A stretch of 64,000 nt of DNA from Gambelia wislizenii. Its lineage: Eukaryota > Chordata > Lepidosauria > Squamata > Crotaphytidae. The position numbers and the translations under genes are program-made. The notes beneath the pieces are model-generated. The model did not search any database, was not told the origin of the DNA, and saw only the letters and a list, made by a program, of their open reading frames with translations. Each line of letters begins with the position of its first letter. Position 1 is the stretch's first letter. Shown in pieces: positions 30,850-43,609 of this stretch. The stretch spans positions 188,668,501 to 188,732,500 of the forward strand of contig JAUMIR010000004.1 of the NCBI GenBank assembly GCA_030847615.1, read 5' to 3'.

Positions 30850-33800
30850 CACAAGGGCACTGCCTGCTCATTATTCCTATGCAGCTGGCCCTACATATAA
30901 TTGCTTGTTTGCAAGCCACTCCAGTGTGATGGGAAGGAAGTCAGTTGATAAGAGTCCCTTGGCATCGACTTTCTCCTGTCAAGTGATTATATCTTGCCTG
31001 GGGCTGCATCACTTTCCACTTGAGAATTAACAGTTCTCATGAAAGCAATGGGGGCAGTGGCCATTTTGAATGAAGGTACAGTGTAGGGAGAGGGGAGCTA
31101 GAAAGTACAATGTGAGAGTAATAGAAGGTCCAGGAGTCGTGTCTTGGCTACTGGTACAGCACCTCATTTCTGTAGTCATGATGGCTGGATTTCAAAGGGC
31201 TGCTTTAAGCATGCCCAAGGGCTGGAGTGTACCCCAGTGCAATTTCTGACTTCTTTTGTTGAACAACAGACCTTCTCATGACATACTACATATAGTTTTC
31301 CATGTGGGCATTCATCTCTCTTCTTCCTCCCCCTCTCTTTTTCTCTCAGGGGATGTTACACAAGAGCAACATAGACAGGAAAATGTAATAGGCAACTCCT
31401 GAATATATTCAAAAACATAATGATTCTGCTTTCTTTTGTAATTCATTGTGGTTATTTTTTGATATCTTATAATAATTGCAATAGTACGAGTTCAGCTTAA
31501 ACTGATTTTTTTTAAAAAAAGAAAAAAAAAAACACCCAAAGAGATTTGTGCCTTTAGCATGCCTACTCATGGCATAAGACCACTTCATATCTCCTGATTC
31601 TCTGCCCATAGGAAAACAAAAGGGGCAAGGAGTGAACATCAAACTAACAGCTAGCCTTAATTCTTTCTGTATTTGTTTCTCTCACTGTGAGTGTTGTGAC
31701 AGCTATACTATGATGCAGTGGTAAATTTTGAAATGTAAGAGCTGATTGTGACAGTGCCCATAGCCATGCCCCAAGGAGAATCAGAAGTCACACCTTTAGG
31801 GGATAAATGGATGGGTAGATATATAGACAGATCACATAGAGGGGAGGTTCTATTGTTTGTATTCAAAGAACTATATTTTCAAAGCTCAAAGGGTCTGGCA
31901 ATCACTTTGGGAGGTCTGGCCCCTGGCATATCTAACCCCCTTGCCCTAAAAAAAGGCCCATTTCTGCCTTACCCTCCATTGTTCCTCTTTGGCATCACTG
32001 TGGTTATGCCATATTAAAATAGCATGGAATACCACTCCCTTCGTAGTGATTAGCCATAATTAGGAAATGGAACCTCCAGGTTTAGAGGCAGCATACCTCA
32101 GAAATGGCAAGGAAGACCTGCTGCCTGCATGCCTTGCTTGTGGGCTTTCCAGAAGCATGTGATGGACCAGATGAACAACAATAAACCTGTTGATGAATGG
32201 ATCAATTAGCCAATAATACATACATGTGTCCACTTAAAAAAAAAAAAAAAAGCTGATTCCTGTTGACAATGGGATACCTGATCAGATATAATGCTGGTTT
32301 TTATGCAGCAGAGCTTCTTTTATGTTACTGATTCTATGAAATCATAATAACACTTTTCATGCTGTCTGAGAGATTCTAGGAGTTGTAATCCAAAAAAGTA
32401 ACTTTCCCAAGCCGGTTAGTAACCTGCTCATCTACTGTGGTTGCTGAAATTCTTCAACATTTTGGCTGAATCCTGCCACCCCCTGAATTTCCACAGGGAC
32501 ATATGCATGTGTTCTCCATCGCTTCTCTTCAAACAAAACAACAGCTTCTTTCTTCCCAGGTCCATGAAAATGAATGAAAAGGAACTGGAACTGGAACCCA
32601 GCTCATTTGTATTGAATTATTAGTACAACTACTGGGGGTTTTAACTATTTTTGTTCTGGTGACAGTTTATCACTGATACTACCTTTGGGACAAGGAGCTA
32701 TCTCTTTTATGTCAGCTCTCTTTATCATTCGCAGGTCAAAATGACGGATTGGTTTTGGCCTTCACTTGAAATCCCTTGTCTTGCTTGCTTTGGTGCATAT
32801 GCTGCAACCCATAGATACCACTACTGAGCTTGGCTGTCTTCATTTAGCAGCGTGAACAGGTGCTGACAGATGAGGGAGGTGACAGGCTGCCTTACTGTTG
32901 AAGCAGGAAGATACGGTTACATGTGAATTTGCTGTCTTTTTAAAGGTCTGAATAACTGCAATTGTGTGTGGGGGTCACCTCTGGACTCAGTTATCTTACA
33001 AAAGAAAAAAGAAACCCAGTCTTTGTACAATTCAGGCATTTGGGCCTTTGGCAAACTGATTTCCTAGGAATGTCTGCCCAGTGAGAACCTCAACTGTTGT
33101 CATGAAATGGCAAATGAGAAGCCAGTGTTAACACCTCTCACACTGCAGGTGCAAGTCGGTTGGGTGTTTCTGAAATCTGAAAGTATTAGCAAGCCAGTTT
33201 CTTTAACAAAAGAAAGCAAATTGTTGGTCTTAAACTCCTTATTTGGAAGAAAGACCAGTTGGAATAAATAAGAGTCATGCCCATGCCACCTATTTAGGAA
33301 TGGACTGCTCATCTACTTATTTCTTCATGTCTTTCACTCTTTTATAACAGGATCTCCTAGCAACTCATTTGCCATTCATTTCTTGGAATGCTGCACAACA
33401 CACACAGAAAGAGTTCCTGGACTAAAATGTTATTAGAAACATTTGACAGCAAATGAAATCACCAAATCACATATGAGTAATGGACACAGCAAAGTAGTTG
33501 AGTAAATCTTCACACAGTGACTTATATATTTGAGAACTATGCCATGATGGCTGAGACCCACAGACTGAGGTGTGCTCATGTTGCTTGCTATGAACTCTTC
33601 ACTTCATAATTTATTATTTTAGATATTTGCAATTTATTATTTTAAGTGTGAGTTTTAATGTATATGGCTAGTCACCCTGAACTTGTATGAGGAAATCAAA
33701 TCCAAATTAGATCAAATCAAGAGGCAACCCCTTCTCTGACTCTGTCTCTATTAACACAAACATTTCTCTCCCTCCTGGTCTCAAGCCATCGGCACCAGTA

Positions 33801-34372
33801 TAACTGTAATGATAACAAAACCAACAGAATTGCTGTAAGAATTATTGAGATAATGGGTAACAAATACTTAGAATATTCTTAATAATAATTGTTTGAATAA
33901 TTTATAACTTGCTTATCTGCTTGGTGAGGGGTTCACATATTTAAAACAATGTAGAAATCAAATATACATGACTACATCTCATTGAATGATGGACTAACTG
34001 TTAAGTAGACATGTATAGGATTGCACTCTAAAACTGTTGTCATGTTTTGTTTTGTTTTTTTTAAAAAAACATTGTTTTTAGTAGAAAGGAATACATGATG
34101 GCATTGGCTTCAATGTGTGAACCATAATTCTCAGTGATCACCAGCAAGGTTATTCCAGGAGAAAGCAGAAGCAATCAGATGAAAAAAAAAATTATGCTCA
34201 CCGATGTAGCTGCTGTCACAGATAGGAGAAATGATGACACTTAACATGAACATTTAGGTGAATCTTCATCCAGCTTTAAGAGAGTGCAGTGAACTCTCAT
34301 TTGTTTCAATAGAAGGGACAAATACATACTTAAATAAACAGAGTGGGAGTTAAATGTGCTAGACTGTGCCAT
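30850..34372. other. Long stretch without recognisable genes
   Basis: Includes an A-run at 32237-32252 and a MITE-like scrap 'gagattctaggagttgtaatcc' near 32368. Short frames (for example 31748-32017 and 33100-33312) show no domains. I see nothing else that can be supported; it may be unique intergenic DNA. Confidence 0.45.
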
Positions 34373-34539
34373 ACTACTACTCTCTCTAGCTTTTCTTCGC
34401 AAATGAAGATTCAGGAAGGACTCATCCTGCACTTTCTGCAAGCATGCTGATGACTAAAAAGGTCAATCCAGGATAAACCGGTTGCAGAAAGCACAGCAGA
34501 AGGTCTCTTTGGGTGATGTTTCCAGGTTGTGATTCTTTC

Positions 34540-35139
34540 TGCATTATCGTTTCTCTTCAAGAATTGTTTGGCATAAGTTCTCAAATAAGGCTGCAGCATT
34601 GTGGATAGTACATCTCCGTGCCTCCCGATGTGAGGCCAGGGTGGACCATTGTTGGTGATCAATTTGGTGGAGCCTGAAATAATGTTTCAGGGAGTCCTTG
34701 TATGGCTTTTTTGGAGCTCCCCTCTTATGCTGACCCATGGCAAGTTCATCGTAGAGTACTATTTTTGGGAGGCGATGGTCCTCCATCCTAGAAACGTGCC
34801 CTGCCTAGAGCAGCTGTGTTCTCAGTATCATGGCCTCAATGCTGGTGATCCCTGCTTGTTCAAGGACAGCAACATTCGTCACATAGTCAGTCCAGTGTAT
34901 ATTTAGGATTGTGCATATACAGCACTGATGAAAGCGTTTGAGAAGTCGTAAGTGTTGGCGATAGGTGACCCATGTTTCAGATCCATAAAGGAGAATAGAC
35001 AGTACAATGGCTCTATACAGACTGATTTTTGTGCTTCGCCTCAGGTGTTTATTTCTCCAGACTCTTTTGTAAAGTCTTCCAAATGCGCTATATGCCTTTG
35101 CCAATCTGTGATCGATCTCTTTGTCAATCTTGGCATCTG
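34540..35139 (-). pseudogene. LINE ORF2, post-RT region
   Basis: The minus strand gives SDAKIDKEIDHRLAKAYSAFGRLYKRVWRNKHLRRSTKISLYRAIVLSILLYGSETW, then RLLKRFHQCCICTILNIHWTDYVTN, then EDHRLPKIVLYDELAMGQHKRGAPKKPYKDSLKHYF. These are the conserved blocks after the RT in one LINE group whose proteins are often annotated as endonuclease-reverse transcriptase. A frameshift lies between 34800 and 34790. Confidence 0.8.
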
Positions 35140-35145
35140 AAAAAA

Positions 35146-35687
35146 TGTAGATCCTGGAAAGACTAGGATGTCCCCCCAAATTCCTTAAAATGATTATCTT
35201 GCTATACGAGGACCAGCACGGTCAAGTTAGATATGGTGATGCTCTTTCAGAGCCCTTTCTAATTACTAATGGAGTGAAGCAAGGTTGTGTTCTTGCTCCA
35301 ACTTTATTTACAATCTTCTTCAGCATGATGCTCCAAAGGGCTACAGCAGAGCTCGAAGAAGAAGACAGCATCTATATACATTACCGTATTGATGGCAGCT
35401 TGTTTAACTTAAGCCGTCTGAGGGCTCACACTAAGACTCTGAATTATCTAGTTCGTGAGCTGCTCTTCACTGATGATACTGCCCTTGCTGCCCACACAGA
35501 AGCAGCTCTGCAGTGCCTAACATCCTGCTTCGCAAGAGCTACAGAGCTGTTTGGGCTGGAGGTCAACCTTAAGAAAACGGAAGTTCTTCACCAGCCTGCA
35601 CCACGCGACGAACACCATCATTCCTACATTGCCGTTGGCAAATCTGTGCTTAAGTCTGTTCAGCAGTTCACCTACCTGGGAAGCACA
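35146..35687 (+). pseudogene. LINE ORF2, RT palm, inverted part
   Basis: The plus-strand frame begins LERLGCPPKFLKMIILLYEDQHGQVRYGD (from about 35149). It continues with TNGVKQGCVLAPTLFTIFFSMML and the catalytic ELLFTDDTALAAHTE, where the usual FADD is FTDD (both aspartates kept). It ends LKKTEVLHQPAP...VQQFTYLGST. It has been open for about 180 codons without a stop, which suggests limited age. Confidence 0.82.
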
Positions 35688-35695
35688 CTACTACT

Positions 35696-35760
35696 AATAA
35701 TACTTAGTTATTTATTACCCACCTTTCCCCTCAGGATCGGGGTGGGGTACAACAACACAA
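35696..35760 (-). repeat. LINE tail remnant at the target site
   Basis: 'ttatttattacccacctttcccctcaggatcggggtgg' is the reversed tail pattern of L2-like LINEs, so the twin-primed LINE landed in or next to older LINE sequence. Confidence 0.5.
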
Positions 35761-38285
35761 TATACAATCTGGTTCTTTTCCCCCTTCCTGCTGTCCTGTT
35801 GTTATTATCATTTTGTTGCTGGAATTGTGCTTTGTATTATACTTTACTGGTTTATTTATGCCTAAAGCTGCCTCAGAAATGACAATGAAGAGGTGGGTGC
35901 ATGTGTTAAAAATATGTAAATAAATATTAGGGTAACAAGAGATGAGTTTGAGCACATTTAACTGCACATATTTACACACATATTTCAGTTTGTAAAGAGG
36001 TTTAAGAGGGTAAGCCAAAGGTTTTATGTAGTGTTGGGATTTGGGGAGGGATTTGATGGGAAGGGTAGGGTAAACAAACCTAGTAGTGGACAGATCAGTG
36101 TACTTCCCCTCTATGTCAGTTTTGCACATGATCATTCAGAAGTCTGTTCCATTCCGTTTCCTGCTAATCTGTAATTTTAAAAAATCAAAACAAAAATTAC
36201 ATGTAAAGAAGTACATAGATAGTAGTTTTGAACATAACTTCTCCCAATATATGCATTTGTAAATGTATTTTTTTCTTAAAGTAAAGTAAAATTTGGAAAC
36301 AGGTTTTAAGTAACATTTGGTATATTTTTGAGCCAATAAGTACATCACAAAATTTAGAGAAATGTGATATCTAAAGGATAACTATTTAAAAGTATATATA
36401 TTAATTTCTCATCTCATAATCAGACCCTGTTATGAATAATACAACTACAGTTGCAAAGCCAATGCAGTTAAACCAGACTGAATAAAACAAGATCAAGTTA
36501 CAATGTTCAGGATACTTGCATTTTGATCTGCATCTTAATCTGAGATCATCAAATTAGAGTTTGCAAGTGTTACATTTTTGGATAAAAATCCCAGGATCCT
36601 CGTGGCCATGCTGGTTGGGAAATTCTAGGAGCTGTAATTTGGAAAGTAAGCTCTGGTGTTGATCAAATTGTCTTCAATCCAAGTGCAGAGCAAACAAAAT
36701 CTTCCAGCATCCCTAAGTGAAACAACATTGGTGTTCAAGTAAGGAGTTTCAAGTATAAAACTCCTCAGTCAACAAGGATGAATGAGCTTGGAAATGTTAC
36801 TTCTAGTGTTAATCCATTAATATTAGAATATTTTAATTTAGTTTTTAAGGTTATAAACTTTTTCTAGTGTTTCAACACTAACAAATTTAAATGATTATAT
36901 TGTAAGCCACCTTCAGTCACACATTGGACACAACCCTGTATGGTCCAACATAGCAGAGTAGTTTCACATGTGGAACTATTCCACAGGTGGCCATTCAGTA
37001 CCTCTGGATCTACTGCTGAATCACTGCAGCTCTCCTCCATGGCCATTCCTTGCATAGTAAGAGTGGTAGGAGATCCGAGAAGCAACTGGCTATGTCCCAC
37101 ATGAAATTGTTACATCCTCTCCTAGAGCTTCAATGAGATCCTCTGGAGGTCTCAGCAGATGATATAATCATTTCACATTTGGTTACAATAATATAGCTGG
37201 ACACATCTCCAATCCTACCCCCTGCAAAGGGAGGAAAAGAATACCAATCTCCACAATTATATTCCGATGCCCCCAAAAAGGACGTATGGAAATGTAAGCT
37301 TGACTTATGCCTGTATATGCCACTAACAGGATGTCAGCCATTGGAAGAAAGGCAGGATATACATTAAATAAGTAAATAAGTAAATAACATATTTGTTGTC
37401 ATAATTAACTGCTTAAATCTTTAAATCATTATTTAAAAAAAATAATTAAAATTCGTTTTAAAATGTCAAGTCACATTGCCAAAAAGTATTACTTTCTTAT
37501 TAAGAACAGTTAATTGTTCCTAAACACACACACACACACTACATATTAGGAGTGATAGACTTTTTTTTAAAGCCCCAAATTATTTCAGAGCATTAGAAGA
37601 ACATGCAAAGTATTTGAATAGAGAAGCCATTTAGGTTTGCAGAAGTGGTAGTTGAAGAAGTAAAGGCTACTGGCATTGGGAGGGTAGGAATAAAGCATAG
37701 GGCAGAGCAAAGTCATATGAAGAATTTTTAGTCTAAATGTGAAGACGTTTTGATGGATGCAAAAGGAATGTGAAGCTACTGTAGGGACCTGAGCAGGGGC
37801 TGCACTTGTACATCCTCTTACATAAATCCAGCACAATTTTCCTTGCACGCGTTTAACTTGCATATATCACATTTATGACTGTAATTTATGCCATCTCATA
37901 GCTACCTCAGAGACAGTTTCATAAAGTTCTATTCAGATCCAGGTCTGGGAGAGAAGGAAGCCCTGGCAAAATGTCATACAGTGGAGGCCCTCTACCACAA
38001 TACAGGCAAGTGTTTGACCTCCTCCCCCATCAAATGAGATCCTTGTGGACTTACTTGGTCAGGCTTGCAGTTATACGTGGTAGCATCTCTCCCCTCCCCA
38101 CCCCTCCATGCCACTTCCACAATGCTCTGAAAATTAACTCAGTCTCTAAAGTACTTTGTGGGGGGGGGGAAACATAAAAACAAGTTGGCTGCTGTAATTT
38201 CCACACATCTTGGACATAAAAACAACTTCTTGAAAGCAAAGGTGGCAGCTGCTGGGTGCCAGTAATGGGCCTGTTTTTTTTTTTT
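35761..38285. other. No gene seen; LINE tail scraps
   Basis: Near 37330-37390, 'aagaaaggcaggatatacattaaataagtaaataa' is a LINE 3' tail in plus orientation. Near 36600-36650 there is MITE-like 'aattctaggagctgtaattt'. A CA run lies at 37526-37539 and a G-run at 38160-38169. No conserved frames. Confidence 0.45.
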
Positions 38286-38316
38286 TTTAAGAAGGCCCAA
38301 GGTGGGCCTTCTTAAA
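38286..38316. repeat. Perfect 13-bp stem hairpin next to a T-run
   Basis: TTTAAGAAGGCCC (38286-38298) pairs exactly with GGGCCTTCTTAAA (38304-38316); the loop is AAGGT. A run of T (38273-38288) overlaps its left edge. Confidence 0.85.
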
Positions 38317-39678
38317 TGTGAGCTATAGTACCACCGTAGATATTATAGGGATGCAAGGGACTTGGCAGCTGCCTACGTATACAGTGTAGTGGTGCTGTGC
38401 ATGGTCACACTGCACATAACATGCAATCTCTTATGCCAATAAATAATAAAGGCAGGCTTACCTCTAATGCCAAATTCTTCTTATCACTTAAGATATAAAA
38501 CAAATATCCCTGTGCTTTTAAACCATGACATGTCTGGTGCAACATTTTAACATCTCACTCACTGAGCTAAGGGGCACATGTAGAAGGCTTTGTCCATTTT
38601 ACAATCCACATTCTTTTTGGTGCTTTTGATTAAAATTTAATAAAAAGATTTCAGGGAGGTGAAGACTTGTCAAGAGCAGGTGAGGAAAGATCAACATTTA
38701 CTCAGTCGCAGCCTAATCCAGTCACTTCCCATCCACCCCTCCTTCTCATGTTCCTCATTCATACCCAAAGGCCAGACTGTGCCATCAAGTCCTGAAAGAA
38801 AACAGGTCTTATGACACAGTCTCTCACTAAAGCTGAGATGGAGAGGGAGGGTGGAGGAGGAGAGGAGAGACTCCTATTTCTAAAACCTGGAGGGTTTGAA
38901 AACTTTCTTTACTTCCCTTTGCCAATCACTGCTCAACTATTTAAGCCAGGAGCTTTTCTTCACAAGTGAAAATATAACATTCCAATAGGGTCACAATGTC
39001 TCTTTCTTTAAAAAGGGAGAGACTGAAAACCCCAGTCCTATAAAATACAAGAAAGCAAGTTCAATGGTGATCAGCTCTGAGCCAACGCAAACCAAGAAAT
39101 CCAGGACCATATCCAATCCCAGGGAGATTTTGGAGTTCAAGGCTAAGCAGATTGTTTAGGCCAGACAAATTTTTGCACTCTCAGGGTACTCTTTACTTTA
39201 TAGAAAGGAAGGGTGGTGAAATTATCACATTAACATTTCAGAGGAATGTAAGGGGAGGAGAAAGAAAGAGTGAGAACGGGTGACTGAGTATAAAAGTGTT
39301 TTAGAAAACATAAAGGAACGGTGACCATTTTCGATGTACAGTTTTTAAAAAAATTCTTCTTGATGAATTTAATTTGCAACTATTGTTACCAAGTGAGTTC
39401 TTATGTATATGACCTTGCACACATTTTGAGAATAAACACAGAAGAAGGATCTTTAAACCTTGGCAGTAGTGGATTATAGCAGATTGGTTCCAGTACGTCG
39501 CATCCACAAAGAGCTATTTCTGAGAGTTTTTGAACACACACCATTTTTTTGCACACAATAACTGTGCATTATGATAATTATATTATCAAATATTACCATA
39601 GAAATTCTAATAGGTGAGGAAACCAAACACCACAAAATTACAGTATCTGTGCCTGACAGTATACTAATGTTCCCAGAT
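38317..39678. other. No gene seen
   Basis: No repeat family or conserved frame recognised. Purine-rich stretch at 38830-38870. Confidence 0.4.
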
Positions 39679-39681
39679 TAT

Positions 39682-40288
39682 GGTGATTATCAGACAGGAA
39701 CTAAAAAAGCGTTCCTGTCCCACAATCTCCTCTCCCACCCCTCTCTCATCCCTGTCCTGGCAGAAAAAGAAATATTTTCAGACCTACCTTATTTGGGTGT
39801 AAAGGGCAGCCCAGGAGTGAATGGAACTCTAATGCAGCTCTGTTCGCTTCCTGGAATGAAATCCTGCCCATTTTTGTGAGAAGACAAGAGCATGGGAAAT
39901 TCAAAAATAAAAAGGAAAATAGAACAGTAAGTGACAGCAAGCACAGAAACACACTTTAAAACTTCCAAGTAAACCAGGAAAGATTTTTAAAAGTGTGTCA
40001 CTTACCTGGATGTCCCAATCTCACCAGGAAGTGTTCTGGCAGGGACCTCCCATTGATGCTGGGTTCTCAGCAGTGAAATGGGACACCTTTTCAGATGCCT
40101 TAAAATCTGTGACAGGAATGGAATGGGGAATCCATTGACAGCTTCTCCCATCAATAAAAAGCAGTGCCGGTGGAACGGCAGCTGAACAGGTGCATTACAA
40201 GGGGGGAACAACATCATCTGAAAAGGGAGCCCTTTTGCGATCTCCTGGCATTGTTATAACACCACTTTTAACACATCTGATGATCTCC
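39682..40288. mobile_element. TIR element, copy 5
   Basis: The ends are GGTGATTATCAGACAGG and CATCTGATGATCTCC. TTA follows the right end; TTA lies one base away from the left end, so a TTA duplication with one extra T is possible. The interior shares 'cacttacctggatgtcccaatctcacc' with copies 1 and 4, in the same (reverse) orientation as copy 4. Confidence 0.7.
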
Positions 40289-41379
40289 TTAAACTCACGT
40301 GATGCCTGCAAACATTCAAAGCCTTTGGCAAGCCATTCCTGCCTCCTTTTGCCATAACCAGCAGGTTTTCCTTTTTGTGATAAGAGTGATAATTTAAATT
40401 AGTTCCAACTGTAGTTGCTTCTTTGGGGTATGTGTTTTGCTGTACTGCAGTCATTCACTCATTAGCAAAGTCCTACCTCCCCACATTCCCCCAGCCACAT
40501 TTTTAGCCACATTTTCTTGCTAAGGTGTGTGCACACAAACTTCCATGCTGCTGTTGTGCTGAAGTACAGTGGTGTTTCTTCCTACTGTAACCCCCTCATT
40601 CACTCACCATCTCCACCTCCCATTCCATCTCTTTTTCTCTCTTTCCCTCATGGACATTCCTGAACCTATCATGATGGATCTTTGTAGTAGAGGTGATGTA
40701 AACTGCTCCTTCCCAGGAAGGGAGGAAGAAGGAGCACGTTTGCAGCTGTGATGGAGACAAGTCCATGCTAGTTTTTGTTTGTTTGTTTGTTTTATTGTTT
40801 TCTTTCTTAGGGAAGAGATCCACTGTTGTGATTAGGCTTTTCTCCATCCGGTGCTATCCATGCCACATGATCTCAGTTTTTCTCCTTCTGTGTCTTTCTT
40901 TCCAGTGAGGAAAGGAGGCAAAAATGATATCTTCTGAGTGCTGGAGGAAGTTTCACTGAAGTCAATGAGACTTATTTCTGAGCAGATACATATTGGTTTG
41001 TGCCTCAAGAATCTTTCAAACATGAGATTAGGAAAGAAGAAACCCTTTTTTTTCCTATCCTAAACCAGGAATTCTTTTTGAAACCCCCCAGCTTGGCTGA
41101 ATCTGCTTATTCAGCCTCGCAGACTCACACCCACCAGGATTAAGACTGAAATGGTCCTATACATTCACATGAGTAAATGAAGTCAATGGGATTGACATTT
41201 GTTCAAACCTGTACTAGCCTCTACTGTATAATGGTGCAGAAGGGTAGGATTCACTGACAATTAAGCATTTTAAAATTAAAAAGGAAAAGAGTTGTTTGTT
41301 TTTTTGTTCTAAATAAGTAGCATTAAATCAGGCTAGTAAGGCATCATACAGATTGGATATCATGGTGATTGGGCAGAGA
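40289..41379. other. No gene seen
   Basis: Unassigned. A GTTT repeat lies at 40775-40792. Frames at 40569-40751 and 40596-40847 have no domain. Confidence 0.4.
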
Positions 41380-42035
41380 GAGGGTAAGGCAGCATTTATT
41401 TATTTATGTAAACATTTCGATCTCACCCTATATTCATAGATCTCAGAGCAGCTTACAATAAAATCAATTTAAAACAGCAGTAGTAGTAATAAAAAATTAA
41501 AGGACTAAAAGAGTAAAACCAGACATTTTAAAACCAATTAAAACAATTTTAAAAATGCCAGCCTTAGCACATGTGAAAAATGGATTAAAGCAATTAGACC
41601 TTTAATGAAAAGCCATGTTTTGACCTGGTGCCAGAGTGCCACCAACTTTGGTGCCAATCAGGCCTTCAAGGAGAGGGCATTTTATTACTGAGGTGCCGCC
41701 ACAAAGAAGACCCTCTTCTGTGTCCTCCCAAAACATATTACCTTCATTGGCAGGACACAGAGAAAGGCCTCTCCAATAGACCTCAAGTCTCAAACAGGAA
41801 TGTGGATTAAAAAGAGGTGCTCCCTCAAGTATTGAGCACCCAAGCCGTTTAGGTCTTTAATGCAGCGCCTTGAATTCAGATGAGGAGCATATTAACAGCC
41901 AGTGCTATTTCCTTTAAAACTGGTGTTATATGGCTTCTGTATGGTGTTCCAGTCAGCAGTCCAGATGCATTTTGCACCAGCTGCAGTTTCCAAGTCATCT
42001 TCAACATGACAGCTCCACATTGAGTGCATTGTTAT
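41380..42035 (-). mobile_element. L2-like LINE 3' fragment
   Basis: The plus strand begins 'agcatttatttatttatg', then 'gatctcagagcagcttacaataaaat', then 'gaaaagccatgttttgacctggtgcc' and 'tttaatgcagcgccttgaattcagatgagg'. This is the same reversed LINE end as at 1710-2157. Decayed. Confidence 0.55.
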
Positions 42036-42091
42036 TGTTAAGTGCCATCAAGTCAACTTTAATTTATGGTAAACCTATGAATGAGAGACTT

Positions 42092-43600
42092 CTAAGTCAC
42101 CCTATCATCAACAGCCCTGCTCAGGTCTTGAAAATCCAAGGCTGTGGCTTCTTTGAGTGAGTCTATCCATCTGGGATGGAGTCTTCCTCTTTTCCTACTG
42201 CCTTCTACCTTACCAAGCATTATTGTCTTTTCTAGTGACTCATGTCTTCTCATGATATGTTCAAAGTATAGCAATCTCAGTTTAGTCATCTTGGCTTCTA
42301 GGGAGAGTTCAGGCTTGATTTGCACTAGGACCCATTTATTTGTCTTTTGAGCAGCCCATGGTATCTGTAGCACTTTCTTCCAGTACCAAATTTCTAATTA
42401 ATTGATTGTCTTCCTATTAGCTTTCTTCACTGTCTAGTTTTCACAGCCATACATAAAAATTGAAAATATGATGGCATGGACAGTCCTAACTTTAAAATTC
42501 AATTATGAATCCAATGATTGTACAGCTGATTCCAATGACAAGGAGAAAGAATTATGGCACCAAATCTTTACACTTGAGGATCTTGGCTAGTTCATTCATT
42601 GTTGCCCCCCAAGTCCTAGGAAATTATCAGACACTTAAAAAAAAAAAAAAACCCAAGGAGCTCATGAGAATGATGTCACTGTACCACCAAAGGGTTCTGA
42701 GATCACACGGCACTATTCTCTTCTCATGCGTCGTCCATTATCCCTGTGTTCTGACACAATGAAAAAGGCGCTGCTTTTCATTAGCAGAAACTTCCACTAA
42801 TGAAAAGCTCCAGTATGGAGGGAGAACAGAGGAAGGACACCTGGAGGACAGTGCATGTGGTATCAGGACTCTTTGGCAGTACAATGATGTTGTTCTCACA
42901 AGCTCCTTGGGTTTTTTCTAAAGCATCTGATAATCTCCCTGGTCTTCTGATTTCTTGATTGCAGTCTCCATTCTAATTAATGGCTGAGCCAAAGTATGGA
43001 AAAACTTAAACTATTTTAATGTCTTCATTGTCTATTGTAAAGTTATATAAATCATCTATGATCATTTTATTTTTGTTTTCTTAATGTTCAGCTTTAAACC
43101 AGCCTATCTGCTTTCTTCCTTGACTTTCTTTAGTAATAGTTCCAAGTCTCTGCTATTTTTTGCCAGTAGTATGTTGTCATCCATTCCTTCCTCCAGTTTT
43201 CACACTTACTTCCTCTGAGTCTAATCCTGCTTTATGTATGACATGTTCAGTGTACAAGTTACACATATAGGGTGATAAAATGCAGACTTGCCTGACCCTC
43301 TTGCGAACTAGAAAACATTATGTTTCTCTGTATTCTGCCCTGATGGTAGCCAGTTGTCCCAAGTACAGTTTATGTATCAGGACAATAAAATGTTGTGGCA
43401 CACCCATTTCTTTAAGAGAAATCCAACATTATTTCTAATCTATGCAGTCAAAGGTTTTGCCTATAATCTATAAAGCATAGGCTGATTTTCTTCTGAAATT
43501 CTTTGGTGCAATCCACAATCCAACATGTGTTTGCAGGATGACCCCTAGTGCCTCTTCCTTTCCTGAACCCAACTTGGATATCTGGCATTTATCACTCCAT
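42092..43600 (-). pseudogene. BovB ORF2 remnant
   Basis: Broken into many frames with stops. The RT YADD region is not readable. The conserved C-terminal 93 residues (42373-42092) are open. The protein would have been an endonuclease-RT; this copy is dead. Confidence 0.65.
42619..42938. mobile_element. TIR element with long inverted arms, copy 6
   Basis: The ends are GGAAATTATCAGACAC and GCATCTGATAATCTCC, flanked by CTA and CTG. The arms stay similar for over 60 bp inward: the left 'acccaaggagctcatgagaatgatgtcactgtacc' mirrors the right 'ttgtactgcc...ctccttgggt'. The inner region has another hairpin, gcttttcattag with ctaatgaaaagc (about 42771-42807). Only the tips match the other copies. 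Confidence 0.75.
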
Positions 43601-43609
43601 ATATGGCAA

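Larger units (their letters stand above)
34373..35695 (-). mobile_element. LINE insertion with 5' inversion (twin priming)
   Basis: A minus-strand 3' part (34382-35139) is joined to a plus-strand 5' part (35146-35686). Ancestrally the RT part ends FTYLGST and the next part starts SDAKIDKEI. Here FTYLGST is at the far right edge and SDAKIDKEI at the inner junction, exactly as twin priming predicts. ACTACTACT flanks both sides (34373-34381 and 35687-35695), a likely 9-bp target duplication. The family is RTE-like by recognition, not certain. Confidence 0.8.
42036..43605 (-). mobile_element. BovB/RTE LINE, interrupted by a TIR element
   Basis: The minus strand from about 43590 reads MPDIQVGFRKGRGTRGH...WIVDCTKEFQKKISLCFIDY, an RTE/BovB reverse transcriptase finger region. 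The C-terminal part at 42373-42092 reads WVLVQIKPELSLEAKMTKLRLLYFEHIMRRHESLEKTIMLGKVEGSRKRGR. The 3' end near 42036 has the BovB-type 'aagtgccatcaagtcaactttaatttatgg'. A TIR element sits inside it at 42619-42938. BovB is widespread in squamates. Confidence 0.75.

Noticed and set aside
30850..34372. Possible host exons in the low-repeat stretch
   Set aside because: I found no frame with recognisable protein sequence and splice signals together; short frames there look like chance.
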